DNA of 51,906 bases from Spirochaetota bacterium (GCA_016929135.1 JAFGJK010000120.1:1-51906); one strand, 5' to 3'; positions 26,029 to 33,832 are shown, counted from the first letter of the stretch. A program made the numbers and translations. The notes: generated by a model not told the origin, from the sequence alone.

Positions 26029-26060
26029 CGTCCGGTACCGGCGACACCCGGTACCGGACG
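26029..26060 (-). terminator. GC-rich hairpin downstream of caspase gene
   Basis: A perfect 13-bp stem (CGTCCGGTACCGG at 26029-26041, and its complement at 26048-26060) has a 6-base loop and ends 10 bp after the stop codon of the caspase gene. There is no T-tract, so it is either a weak terminator or a 3' stabilising structure. Confidence 0.45.
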
Positions 26061-26070
26061 CTGCGTGTGG

Positions 26071-27687
26071 CTATCGAAGATTCTGCACGTTTCTGTTCCA
26101 GGAGTTCCGCCGCCCCTGCCAGGACTGCGTCATATGACCGCTGTTCATGGACCCCTCCGCCTCCAGCAGCACCTGCCGGAGCTCCGACATGGAGGATGCC
26201 GATTGGGCGCGCGAAAGCCACTGCGGGCGACGCTGCGGCCAATCACCCACCTGCGCCGCATACTGGATGTTCGATTCGAATTCTATGAGAAACTGCCTGA
26301 GGTCCGAAATGCTGTTCCCGGCACCCTGGACCCTGCTTCTCCAGCTGTTTCTCTGGCTGTTCCATCTGCACGACTTCGCCGATTGGGATACCCCCTCCTC
26401 CAGCTCCATCAGGAGCCTCTTGAAATCGCCTCCCGAGGGGGAGTACTTGTCCCCGCCTCCGGAGCCTCCGGAGCTGCCGGAAATAACGGTCAGCCGCTGC
26501 ATCCAGCCGGGCCTGTCCCTTGCCCAGAGGCTAATGAACACGCCCTCCTTCATGGAGCCCTCCACCTCGACCAGGGGATCCGCAAGTTCCGAGATGGTTC
26601 GTGCCGCCTGCACCTTGCCGATCCAGCCGTTCCGCTGCTGCTTCCACTCCTGTTTCTGCGCATCCCAGAGGATGTGCTTTTCGAAAAGGAGAAGCTCGTT
26701 CCGCATCTTCGAAATGCTCGATTCAGACTGCGCCACCCGCTGAATCCAGTTCGGCCTCATGGATTTCCACTGCGATGTCTGGGCGCTGAAGGGGATGTGC
26801 GATTCCATCGCCACCATGAGGGCGCCGTAGGACTCCTTCCCCGGCTGCTGACTGTCTTCGTTAAAAATTTGTTCGTCCTTATAGGGCTCCGGGTTCGTGT
26901 CGGTCTTGCTAGAAATCTCGCTGTCTATGGCGTATTGCGGCTGCTGCCGCCCCCCCATGATGGGCTGCGACGCCTTGGTCATGATCCCCTTCCACGTGGG
27001 GTTCGAAGAGCTCAGTTCGCTCTTGATGCTGGACATGAACTGTACGGTGAACTGGCTCCCGGTGGTGCCGCTGTATGAGTACTGGCCGGGGACGCTGCTG
27101 GAGGCCAGTATCCCCCCCTTGTCCTGGAGAAAGAGCTTCCTGTAGGCAGCCGGATTCCCCTCCCCGTAGGCAACCGACATGTGGGTGTCGATACTCCCTA
27201 TGGGCACAGTGCTGTTGCAGGCGTCCGCCATGACGATGAGCAGCCGGGGGTTCTTTTTCTTCAGCGTGTCATAGGCCCACTTCAGGTCGAGACCAGCGCT
27301 CCCGCCGTAATTCCCCTTCAGCGACATGGCTGGCCACTTGTTCCTGAAGGAGCTCATCCGGTAGCCGTGCCCGGTGTAGAAGAAGACCACCGTGTCGTCG
27401 CTCCCCGGGTTGAGGCCCGTCACCGCGTTCATTATCTCCGATCGGATAATGCTACTGTCGAACACCTTCATCTTCAGGGAAGCGCCGGTGAGCCGGGAGG
27501 TCTCCTGCAGGAGTCCCCTCATGAGATCCAGGTCCAGCTTGTCGCCGCGGCCGATGTTCGGATCCACCGTGTCACCCACCAGGATTGCATGGATCGTCTG
27601 CGACTGTACTGGCAGCGCGGCCAGCAGGAACACGAAGCCGGCGCTCAGAACGCACAACAGCGCTTTTTGAACAACACTCTTTCTCAT
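26071..27687 (-). CDS. secreted caspase-like (C14) protease with six C-terminal Trp/Arg repeats
   Basis: The 538-residue protein has a signal peptide (about 1-30, ending AALPVQSQ), then a caspase-like domain (about 31-270) with catalytic His107 in FYTGHGYR and Cys157 in MADACNS. After a linker (about 240-288), six repeats of about 40 residues run to the end. Repeat pattern: L..(hydrophobic)E..I....A...W..RR..W...V..A.SIS.LR. Bacterial caspase homologues usually cut after basic residues, but specificity is unknown here. The repeats probably bind a partner or substrate in the periplasm or outside. The start has AGGAGG. It is the second gene of an operon with the lipoprotein 13 bp upstream. Confidence 0.85.
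   Translation of the reverse strand: MRKSVVQKALLCVLSAGFVFLLAALPVQSQTIHAILVGDTVDPNIGRGDKLDLDLMRGLLQETSRLTGASLKMKVFDSSIIRSEIMNAVTGLNPGSDDTVVFFYTGHGYRMSSFRNKWPAMSLKGNYGGSAGLDLKWAYDTLKKKNPRLLIVMADACNSTVPIGSIDTHMSVAYGEGNPAAYRKLFLQDKGGILASSSVPGQYSYSGTTGSQFTVQFMSSIKSELSSSNPTWKGIMTKASQPIMGGRQQPQYAIDSEISSKTDTNPEPYKDEQIFNEDSQQPGKESYGALMVAMESHIPFSAQTSQWKSMRPNWIQRVAQSESSISKMRNELLLFEKHILWDAQKQEWKQQRNGWIGKVQAARTISELADPLVEVEGSMKEGVFISLWARDRPGWMQRLTVISGSSGGSGGGDKYSPSGGDFKRLLMELEEGVSQSAKSCRWNSQRNSWRSRVQGAGNSISDLRQFLIEFESNIQYAAQVGDWPQRRPQWLSRAQSASSMSELRQVLLEAEGSMNSGHMTQSWQGRRNSWNRNVQNLR
26074..26823 (-). repeat. six tandem ~40-residue Trp/Arg repeats
   Basis: The 3' part of the caspase gene encodes repeats at residues 289-329, 330-369, 370-424, 425-464, 465-504 and 505-538. 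Each has a conserved Glu in the first ten residues (for example FESNI or AEGSM), a Trp near position 19, R(N/P)xW near 23-26, and most end in a Ser-rich ISxLR-like turn. The third has a Gly/Ser-rich insertion. The DNA repeats are diverged, so they are old. Confidence 0.7.
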
Positions 27688-27700
27688 AGATCCTCCTAAC

Positions 27701-28243
27701 CTATTGTTTTCCGAAGAGGCTGTGCGTGAGCAATCTCACCACAGGCACTGCACTGTCAAAATCCTCGAGCCTCTCCCTCCCGCCATGTATGAAGGTCACC
27801 TCCTTGCAGCTGTAGCTCACCAGCAGGAGGCATTCCTCGTCCCCCCACATCAGCCTGAAGGCGTATTCCGGCAGGAAGAGGCATTTCTTGATCACATCGA
27901 AGCAGTAGGTCCGCTCGTCCAGGAACACCGAGCGCAGTATCTCCACCTGCTTCGGCACCAGTTCCTCTCCGGCGGCAATCACCGGGTATCCCCCCAGCGT
28001 CCCCTCGGTCTTCGTCGATTTGTGATAATCAATGCGGTAGCTCTGTACCCTGTGCGCGTTTTTCAGGATATTGAGGATATCGCTACCGAGAAAGTGCCTG
28101 ACACTTGCCGATACCTCCCTCGGATAGGGATCACCTGCCGGGGTGATTTTCCGTGTCCCGATCTTGTCGCAGGAACAGGGATCACAGGAGGGGAGAATCA
28201 ATACAAAACCCAGTAGAATTCCGATGGCCGTCTCTTTCTTCAT
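27701..28243 (-). CDS. lipoprotein of unknown function
   Basis: ATG 28243 is chosen because it starts a lipoprotein signal peptide with lipobox ILPSC (Cys20); the frame upstream is open but has no ribosome-binding site, while this one has GGAGGAG. The 180-residue protein has five more Cys (CDPCSCDK after the lipobox region and later CFDVIKKC, CKEV) and no family I recognise. The sequence has alternating strands (YRIDYH, LVSYSCKEVTFI), suggesting a small beta fold. It lies 13 bp upstream of the caspase gene in the same operon, so it may be a partner, inhibitor or anchor for it. Confidence 0.75.
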   Translation of the reverse strand: MKKETAIGILLGFVLILPSCDPCSCDKIGTRKITPAGDPYPREVSASVRHFLGSDILNILKNAHRVQSYRIDYHKSTKTEGTLGGYPVIAAGEELVPKQVEILRSVFLDERTYCFDVIKKCLFLPEYAFRLMWGDEECLLLVSYSCKEVTFIHGGRERLEDFDSAVPVVRLLTHSLFGKQ

Positions 28244-28248
28244 CCATG

Positions 28249-28271
28249 GCTCCTCCACCCCGGGGGGTGGA
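28249..28271 (-). promoter_or_regulatory. leader hairpin overlapping the lipoprotein ribosome-binding site
   Basis: In the leftward transcript UCCACCCC pairs with GGGGUGGA (perfect 8 bp, 2-base loop, 28254-28271). The 3' arm overlaps the GGAGGAG ribosome-binding site at 28249-28255, so folding would partly hide it. This could limit translation of the lipoprotein-caspase operon, but the effect is untested. Confidence 0.4.
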
Positions 28272-28286
28272 TAAATATCAGTATTC

Positions 28287-28315
28287 AGAATAGTAAGGAG
28301 TGCGGAAAAAGTCAA
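28287..28315 (-). promoter_or_regulatory. sigma-70-type promoter of the lipoprotein-caspase operon
   Basis: Minus-strand TTGACT (28310-28315) and TATTCT (28287-28292) have a 17-bp spacer. The start site would be near 28280, giving a short leader of about 37 bases that contains the hairpin described above. Confidence 0.6.
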
Positions 28316-28547
28316 CAGGAAATGCCCGGAAGAGGCCATGGTGCGCCGGCGGGATACCTGAATCGGCAGACATGACATATACAGGGGAGGCTCTGACCCC
28401 TCGGTCCTTCCCGGAACAACTCAAGCTCAATATATAATAGAAGATATTACTTTATTAGAGAAAAATAAGTACATTTTATGCTATTTATAGTGCAATCGCC
28501 CGATATATACACCTCCATTATGAAGCCTTCGCAGAGTAATAAATCAA

Positions 28548-28576
28548 TTGACACGGCCCCGCCCCTCAGTGATAAA
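28548..28576 (+). promoter_or_regulatory. sigma-70-type promoter of the zinc-ribbon DUF2231 gene
   Basis: TTGACA (28548-28553) and GATAAA (28571-28576) are separated by 17 bp, 31 bp upstream of the start codon. The -35 is perfect and the -10 matches four of six. Confidence 0.5.
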
Positions 28577-28607
28577 CAAAACATATTGAACATGGAGGTG
28601 GTTTTCT

Positions 28608-29165
28608 ATGACAGCCCTGAAACGCTGCAAGGCCTGCGGACTCATCATCAATGAATCGAAGATCAAGGACCTCTGCCCCGCGTGCGGCGTCCCGAAAATC
28701 ACCTTCGAGCCCTATACCGAAAGGGTTTCGCTGAACAGAAAACGCCTGCTGGATCTGCATATGCACCCCATCATGGTGCACATCCCGCAGGCCCTGATCA
28801 GCCTCCTCCCCCTCATGGTGGCGGGGCACATCCTCCTGCCGGAGCGGTACGGCATCGCCTTTCTCCATACCGCGACGGTTCTTTCGGCGCTCCTTCCCGT
28901 CTCGGCCGCTGCGACGGTGGTTTCCGGTATGCTCGACGGCAGGATACGGTTCAAGAAGATAACCACACCATATCTGAAGCAGAAGATGCTGATCGGCGGC
29001 ATTATGCTGCTCATGACCGTGGGGATGGCCGCGATTGCGGTCACCTCGGGATTCGTCGGCTTCTACGTGCCGCTCTACCTGGGGTTGAACGCTCTCTGCC
29101 TCCTGTGCCAGTACCTTCTCGGCACCATCGGGGTGCAGCTCATGTTCTCAGTGCTCCCCGGCTAA
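28608..29165 (+). CDS. zinc-ribbon/rubredoxin-like membrane protein (DUF2231-like)
   Basis: The 185-residue protein begins with a four-cysteine metal site (Cys7, Cys10, Cys23, Cys26; CKAC and CPAC), like a zinc ribbon or rubredoxin knuckle. Four or five hydrophobic helices follow (about 48-180). The motif LHMHPIMVHIPQAL at the start of the membrane part resembles DUF2231, where histidines are thought to bind haem or metal. The ribosome-binding site is a strong GGAGGTGG. It may be an electron-carrying or metal-sensing membrane protein. It ends 3 bp from the convergent gene. Confidence 0.72.
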   Translation: MTALKRCKACGLIINESKIKDLCPACGVPKITFEPYTERVSLNRKRLLDLHMHPIMVHIPQALISLLPLMVAGHILLPERYGIAFLHTATVLSALLPVSAAATVVSGMLDGRIRFKKITTPYLKQKMLIGGIMLLMTVGMAAIAVTSGFVGFYVPLYLGLNALCLLCQYLLGTIGVQLMFSVLPG

Positions 29166-29168
29166 CAG

Positions 29169-30068
29169 CTACAGCTCGTCGGCGCTGGATCTCCTCATGA
29201 GCTCCCTGCGCCGACGCATCATACCCCTGCGGTCCAGGAAAAATCGACGCGCGTCGGCGTCCCGGCGTACCCGGTCGTGGTACTGCTTCGAGTCAAAATA
29301 GGAGCGCATCGCCCGGCTCAGCGGGAATACCTGCTCGGAGGGGACGTACTGAACCGGCATCCCCGTATCCATGTCCATCACCGCGCCCGTCGCGAAGCCC
29401 CAGGCGACGTCGGCAAGGGAGTGACCCTTCATGTCCCGCCCCAGGGCCGTCAGCATCCCCTCCTGTGCAGGATCGATGAAACGAAACTGCTTCGAATAGA
29501 AGACGGCGTTATGATAATGGTCCGGCACCTCCAGGAATCCGTCACGCTGCATCCCCTCTCCGATGCGGCGCATGACATCGAAGAGGTTCCCCAGCACCCC
29601 CAGGCCGGGGGTTTTCTGCCCCGGAAGCTGCGGCCGCCGGGCGGTGAACCTGCCCTTCGGGTTTGATGCGGAGAGCCATTCCAAGACGATGATATTCGCC
29701 CTCCGGCACTGCGGACAGATGGCGGCGATCTCCCCTCCGGGCGAATACTGCCGTTCCGAAAGCCTGAAGTCCATGAGGAGGGATTCGTGATGGATCCTCT
29801 CATGGTAGAGCCTGAGCGAAAAGACCTGCTCGTCGTTGCGGTCGATATCGATAAGGAGCTTCCGGTACCCCCGGCGGTTCAGTTGCTCCACCAGCCCCGC
29901 CTTTTGGAAGATGGCGTACATCTCGGCATCGGAAAAGATGTTGAGGAACTTCTCCTCGCAGGTCGCCACATGGGAGAATGCCCCCAGGGTGCACTCCACG
30001 TCGCTCAGGGATTCGGCAGAGATCTCGGAAAAACTGAAAAACGGTTCCCTTTTTTTGAAAATTCGCAT
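29169..30068 (-). CDS. conserved protein of unknown function with CxxC and LPGQ-PGLG motifs
   Basis: The 299-residue protein has no signal peptide or membrane helix and is likely cytoplasmic. A CPQC pair (Cys118, Cys121) follows a predicted beta region. A distinctive block comes next: RRPQLPGQ then PGLGVLGNLFDVM (about 145-165), and later VPDHYHNAVFYSKQFRFIDP (about 181-200) and EGMLTAL. The C-terminus is very rich in Arg (DRRGMMRRRRELMRR), which may bind nucleic acid or lipid. I do not recognise the family; the motifs look conserved. It has its own promoter at 30163-30191. Confidence 0.7.
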   Translation of the reverse strand: MRIFKKREPFFSFSEISAESLSDVECTLGAFSHVATCEEKFLNIFSDAEMYAIFQKAGLVEQLNRRGYRKLLIDIDRNDEQVFSLRLYHERIHHESLLMDFRLSERQYSPGGEIAAICPQCRRANIIVLEWLSASNPKGRFTARRPQLPGQKTPGLGVLGNLFDVMRRIGEGMQRDGFLEVPDHYHNAVFYSKQFRFIDPAQEGMLTALGRDMKGHSLADVAWGFATGAVMDMDTGMPVQYVPSEQVFPLSRAMRSYFDSKQYHDRVRRDADARRFFLDRRGMMRRRRELMRRSSADEL

Positions 30069-30162
30069 GCCCGCTCTGCACTCCCCTTGTATTCCCCCCT
30101 CTCCATCAGGCGGCCAGCGCCCCCTGGGGAAGGGAGCAGTCGAGAATCGATTAAATTACTAG

Positions 30163-30191
30163 AATATACAACAATCCCTCACTGAAATCAA
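30163..30191 (-). promoter_or_regulatory. promoter of the 30068 gene
   Basis: Minus-strand TTGATT (30186-30191) and TATATT (30163-30168) have a 17-bp spacer. The leader to the ATG at 30068 would be about 90 bases. The -10 matches five of six. Confidence 0.55.
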
Positions 30192-30244
30192 GACCCTGCA
30201 AAAAAACACCGGGGCCCGGATCATCATTCCATGGGGGATCGCAG

Positions 30245-30274
30245 GGGACAACAGAAAAATTATGCTTGTATAAA
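30245..30274 (+). promoter_or_regulatory. possible promoter of the DUF2156 gene
   Basis: GGGACA (30245-30250) and TATAAA (30269-30274) are separated by 18 bp, about 50 bp before the start at 30326. The -35 is weak, so this is tentative. Confidence 0.35.
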
Positions 30275-30325
30275 TCCGCCCCCGCCCGAGTATACGGGCA
30301 AAGGGGAAAGACCGGAATTCACGCC

Positions 30326-31177
30326 ATGGAAATACAGGACATCTCCCTCGGCCATAAAGCGCTGCTCCACGAACGCCTCAGGGCGGTTGATTCCTGGATA
30401 TCGGAATACAGCTTCCCGAACCTCTACCTCTTCAGGAGGGTGCACGAGTACCGGGTGATTCGGGACGCCGAGATATTCATACTGGGGACGCACTACGACG
30501 GTCAGCGCTACGTGATGCCCACGCGGGACGCCCGGGAGATCGATCCCCGGTATCTCAGGGAGACCATCGCTGAATACGGGCTCATGTACCCTGTGCCGGA
30601 GCAGTGGCTGGAGGCCTTCCCCACGGACGTCTACGGGATAACATACCATGACGGCGACAGTGATTACATCCACCGTGTCGACAAGCTCATGACCTACGGC
30701 GGAAAGAGGCTCCACGACAAGAAAAATCTCCTGAACCAGTTCCTGAAGCGCTATCGCCATGAGGCCCTCCCGCTTACGAACGACAGGCTCGGTGACGCCC
30801 TCTCGGTGCTGGAGCAGTGGCAGCGGGACATGGCCGAGCCGCCGGAGCAGACCGATTATTATCCCTGCCGCGAGGCGATCGAGCGGTATGAGGAGCTGAT
30901 GCAGTGCGGCGGCATCTACTATGCGGACGACGAACCCGCAGGATTCATTATCGGCGAGGAGCTGCATGAGAACGTCTTCGCCCTCCATTTCGCCAAGGGG
31001 AAGCGCTCCTTTAAGGGCCTCTACCAGTTCATGTTCAACAATTTTGCCAGCATCATGCCCTCCCGGTACTGCTGCCTGAATTTCGAGCAGGACATGGGGA
31101 AGGAATCACTGCGCCAGGCAAAATCCACCTACGAACCCGAGTACATGATCAAGAAATACCGGATATCGCTGAAGTGA
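30326..31177 (+). CDS. DUF2156 / phosphatidylglycerol lysyltransferase C-terminal-like protein
   Basis: From ATG 30326 the 283-residue protein resembles the catalytic GNAT-like domain of DUF2156 and MprF-type proteins: it starts SLGHKALLHERL...SEYSFPNLYLF, has KKNLLNQFLKRYRH in the middle, and ends with the typical series ADDEPAGFIIGEEL, KGLYQFMFNNFAS, LNFEQDMGKESLRQAK and EPEYMIKKY. MprF transfers an amino acid from aminoacyl-tRNA to a membrane lipid; stand-alone soluble DUF2156 proteins may do something similar with another acceptor. No transmembrane helix is seen. Context gives no further clue. The extra 20 residues from an earlier Met at 30266 are unlike the family and were dropped. Confidence 0.8.
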   Translation: MEIQDISLGHKALLHERLRAVDSWISEYSFPNLYLFRRVHEYRVIRDAEIFILGTHYDGQRYVMPTRDAREIDPRYLRETIAEYGLMYPVPEQWLEAFPTDVYGITYHDGDSDYIHRVDKLMTYGGKRLHDKKNLLNQFLKRYRHEALPLTNDRLGDALSVLEQWQRDMAEPPEQTDYYPCREAIERYEELMQCGGIYYADDEPAGFIIGEELHENVFALHFAKGKRSFKGLYQFMFNNFASIMPSRYCCLNFEQDMGKESLRQAKSTYEPEYMIKKYRISLK

Positions 31178-31293
31178 CGGCGGTGGTATTTTTCCGATAA
31201 TAATAGCACCAACCAAATAAATTTCACAGAAACGTGAAAAAAACTTGAAGAATACCCTCCCCCCTTCGTATGAGTATTCTAGGATATCCGATC

Positions 31294-31863
31294 ATGCACG
31301 AGAAGCTGAATATAAGCAACATTATCCTGGCGGGTATATTCACCTCCCTGGGTGTCGTCATCCCCATGCTCTTCCATCTGCTGGGACTGGGAGCGGTATT
31401 TCTGCCGATGTACCTCCCCCTCTCTGTGGGCGCCTACATGCTCTCGACCCGGAACGCCCTGATAATGGGGATATTCACCCCCCTCCTCTCGGCCCTCATC
31501 ACCGGGATGCCCCCCTTCTACCCACCGGTGGCCTTCCTTATGATGGTGCAGCTGGGCGTCTTCTGCACGGTGATATCGCTGATGCAGCACCGGCTGAAGG
31601 CGCCGGTACTGCTCTCGCTCCTGGCAGCCATCGCCCTGGACAGGGCGCTGCTGGTGGCTGCGTATTATATCGCCGCGCCGCTCTTCTCCGTCAGCTTCGG
31701 CATAATCTCGGCCTATGACATCCTGAAGTCACTGCCGGGCATTCTCATTATGCTCGTGATGGTGCCGGTGGCGGTCCCCCGGGGGCTGGCGCTCCTCCGG
31801 CGGAACTCACTCAATCCCTACGGCGGGAGAAAAATGCGCGGAGACCATCCCCATGACGCATGA
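31294..31863 (+). CDS. ECF transporter substrate-binding S component (substrate unknown)
   Basis: The 189-residue protein has about six hydrophobic helices and the S-component look: a short basic N-terminus (MHEKLNISNIILAGIFTSLG), then helices with Gly/Pro (GMPPFYPPVAFLMMVQLG). ATG 31294 is preferred over ATG 31270 because AGGA sits about 9 bases upstream. It would bind a vitamin or metal in the membrane and pair with the T and A components downstream; the specificity group is not clear. It overlaps the methyltransferase gene by 11 bp. Two weak inverted repeats lie upstream (31222-31239; 31250-31279) but match no riboswitch I know. Confidence 0.72.
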   Translation: MHEKLNISNIILAGIFTSLGVVIPMLFHLLGLGAVFLPMYLPLSVGAYMLSTRNALIMGIFTPLLSALITGMPPFYPPVAFLMMVQLGVFCTVISLMQHRLKAPVLLSLLAAIALDRALLVAAYYIAAPLFSVSFGIISAYDILKSLPGILIMLVMVPVAVPRGLALLRRNSLNPYGGRKMRGDHPHDA

Positions 31864-32479
31864 TCCGGTCGAAAAGATCCGCTACTTCGACGGCCTCGCT
31901 CCGCAGTGGGACGAGACCGTGGGGAACGACGGGGCCCGGCGGGAGCGCCTGCGTGAAATCCTCGGATCGATCCGCATCGACGCGGGGGACCGGGTGCTGG
32001 ACGTCGGCTGCGGCAACGGCGTGCTCTTCCGGCTGATCGAGGAGAGGATCGGCCCCGGCGGCTCGATCTGCGCCCTTGATCCGTCGCCCATGATGGTCGC
32101 CAGGGCAAGGGAGCTGCATCCAGAATTCGGCAACATACGCTATATCACCGGCCTCCTCGAGGATGCCGATCTCCCGGCCGGCCACTTCGACCGTATACTC
32201 TGCTTCGCGGTGATCCCTCACCTGGAGGACCTCCCCCGGTCTCTCTCGGTCCTGCGCCGGGCCATAGCGCCCCGGGGGACTCTCTACATCTTTCATCTGG
32301 AGAGCACGGAGAACCTGAACGCCTTTCACGCGGGCCTTGACGCCCCGGTGAAGCACGACATGCTCCCGGCCGAAGACGAGCTGAAGGGGCTCCTCGCCGA
32401 TAACGGATTCAGCGTCGGCACCTACATCGACCGGCCAGGCCTGAACTTCGTGGAATGCAGGCCATGTCCGCAGTGTTGA
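31853..32479 (+). CDS. class I SAM-dependent methyltransferase within ECF operon
   Basis: The 208-residue protein carries motif I RVLDVGCGNGVLF (about 47-59), the acidic loop CALDPSPMM, and DRILCFAVIPHLED (motif IV region). It is a compact Methyltransf_11-type enzyme, soluble. It overlaps both the S-component (11 bp) and T-component (25 bp) genes, so it is translationally coupled to the transporter. It is likely to act on the transported compound or a product of it, but which one is unknown. Confidence 0.87.
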   Translation: MTHDPVEKIRYFDGLAPQWDETVGNDGARRERLREILGSIRIDAGDRVLDVGCGNGVLFRLIEERIGPGGSICALDPSPMMVARARELHPEFGNIRYITGLLEDADLPAGHFDRILCFAVIPHLEDLPRSLSVLRRAIAPRGTLYIFHLESTENLNAFHAGLDAPVKHDMLPAEDELKGLLADNGFSVGTYIDRPGLNFVECRPCPQC

Positions 32480-33126
32480 AACTCGTCGGAATACTGCTGC
32501 TGCTCCTTTTCACGACGGGCCGGTTCATCGAATATCCGGCGGCTTCACTCTTGGCAATTCCGGCACTCCTCCTCCTGGCGTACCGGACCGGCACGACCCC
32601 CGTGATGCTGGCAAGAAAAAATATCTTCATACTGGGTTTCACCTTTCTCTATCTCCTCTTCGCCCTCGCATCGGCCCTGCCGTGGGGCATGCTCCCACCC
32701 GCGGATGTCCCCATCGTGGCGGCGAGGATCCTGCTGGTGTACAACGCGGTTCTCCTCTCGGGGCGATGGCTGGGCGTCAACGGAATGCAGGCGGTGGTCC
32801 GCGTGCTCCCGTCCGCGAGCCTCAGGCTTTTTCTCCTGATGTTCCTCCGCACCTTCGGACACTTCAGTCGCTCCATCCGCACAGTTGCGGACCACGTGCG
32901 GTGCCGTCTCGCCCCCACCCCCGCCGGGAAAGTGCTGGTGGCCCGCTACTACCTGCAGAACCTGATGGAGAAGGAGCTTTACGCATACCGCTATCACCAG
33001 GCCGCCGCCATCACCCGCATTACCACGGTGCCGGAGATCTACGTGGCACCGGAGCCACTGTCGCCGTGGGTTGTTGCGATTCCTGGATTCATCGCACTCA
33101 CCTACGCCCTGGCGGTCGTGCTCTAG
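32455..33126 (+). CDS. ECF transporter transmembrane T component-like
   Basis: The 223-residue protein has about five hydrophobic helices and lies between the S-component/methyltransferase pair and the ATPase, the usual place for EcfT. The sequence is divergent: the Ala-Arg coupling motifs of EcfT are not obvious, though SGRWLGVNGMQAVVRVLPS resembles the CbiQ/EcfT cytoplasmic segment that contacts the ATPase. The start could also be ATG 32464. The next gene begins 10 bp after its stop. Confidence 0.65.
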   Translation: MQAMSAVLKLVGILLLLLFTTGRFIEYPAASLLAIPALLLLAYRTGTTPVMLARKNIFILGFTFLYLLFALASALPWGMLPPADVPIVAARILLVYNAVLLSGRWLGVNGMQAVVRVLPSASLRLFLLMFLRTFGHFSRSIRTVADHVRCRLAPTPAGKVLVARYYLQNLMEKELYAYRYHQAAAITRITTVPEIYVAPEPLSPWVVAIPGFIALTYALAVVL

Positions 33127-33136
33127 GGAGCGTGCG

Positions 33137-33832
33137 GTGCAGGCGCTGTCCATACGGAACCTCTCGTACCGCTATCCCGGAGGGAAGGAGGCGCTGCGAG
33201 GGATCGACCTGGACGTCCCGGCAGGCTCGAAGACCGCACTGATCGGGAAAAACGGGAGCGGAAAGACCACGCTCCTCCTGCATATCAACGGCCTCCTGGA
33301 CGGCGAGGGGATCATCGAGGTGACCGGAATCAGAAGGGCCCCCGGGACCATGGGGGAGATCCGGAAACGGGTTGGGCTCCTCTTCGGACAGACGGAATAC
33401 CACTTCATCATGACGGACCTGCTGCGGGACGTGATGCTGAGCCTCCAGGAGCTGGAGCCGGACATGGAGCGGCGGCGGGAGGCGGCCCTGGGGTGGCTCT
33501 CCAGGTTCGGCCTCGACGAATACGCGGCATCCAGCCCCCTGGACCTCTCCACGGGCGAGATGAAGCGGGCCGCGCTGGCCGGCGTGCTTGCCAGAAACCC
33601 GTCGCTCCTGGTGCTGGACGAGCCCCTGAGCGGGCTCGACAGGGAGAGCGCCCTGGACCTCGTGGCGATGCTGCGCGGCATAGCCACGACTATGATCATA
33701 TCGACACACCGCCTCTTCATCGCGGAGCGGCTGGCGACCCACATCGCCGTGATCGAAGAGGGGAGGATCGCCGGCTTCTACCCGGCAGCCCGTGCTTTGA
33801 GGAAGAAGGGCGTGAGGGATCTGCTCTTCTGA
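33137..33832 (+). CDS. ECF transporter ATP-binding protein (EcfA-like)
   Basis: Start at GTG 33137 is supported by TAGGGAG six bases upstream and by the family N-terminus (VQALSIRNLSYRYPGG). The 231-residue ABC protein has Walker A GKNGSGKTT (37-45), the signature LSTGEMKRAALAG, Walker B LLVLDEPLSGLD and the switch His in ISTHR. It would energise uptake with the T and S components encoded directly upstream. Only one ATPase is present, so it is presumably a homodimer. An in-frame extension upstream runs into the T-component gene and was rejected. A T-rich stretch about 18 bp downstream may be part of a terminator. Confidence 0.88.
   Translation: MQALSIRNLSYRYPGGKEALRGIDLDVPAGSKTALIGKNGSGKTTLLLHINGLLDGEGIIEVTGIRRAPGTMGEIRKRVGLLFGQTEYHFIMTDLLRDVMLSLQELEPDMERRREAALGWLSRFGLDEYAASSPLDLSTGEMKRAALAGVLARNPSLLVLDEPLSGLDRESALDLVAMLRGIATTMIISTHRLFIAERLATHIAVIEEGRIAGFYPAARALRKKGVRDLLF

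Larger units (their letters stand above)
25501..26070. other. gene-free AT-rich region between 25500 and the caspase gene
   Basis: This 570 bp region is much richer in A/T than its surroundings and has no credible gene. From left to right it contains the DnaA-box cluster (25567-25604), two tandem AT-rich 13-mers (25621-25646), two inverted repeats (25658-25735), a long A/T tract (about 25740-25850) and a GC-rich perfect hairpin near the right end. Short open frames here have no similarity I can recognise. Confidence 0.6.
28244..28607. other. divergent intergenic region (28244-28607)
   Basis: This 364 bp region holds the promoters of the lipoprotein-caspase operon and of the zinc-ribbon gene, listed separately. 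Between them (28420-28540) the sequence is AT-rich with no further gene or clear structure. Confidence 0.5.

Noticed and set aside
25868..26137. Small plus-strand open frame in the AT-rich region (89 codons)
   Set aside because: It crosses the GC-rich hairpin and the 3' end of the caspase gene, and changes composition half way. Not a plausible gene.
31222..31279. Inverted repeats upstream of the ECF S component as a riboswitch
   Set aside because: TTTCAC/GTGAAA and GAATAC/GTATTC pairs are short and match no riboswitch consensus I know; the leader is too short for most cofactor riboswitches.
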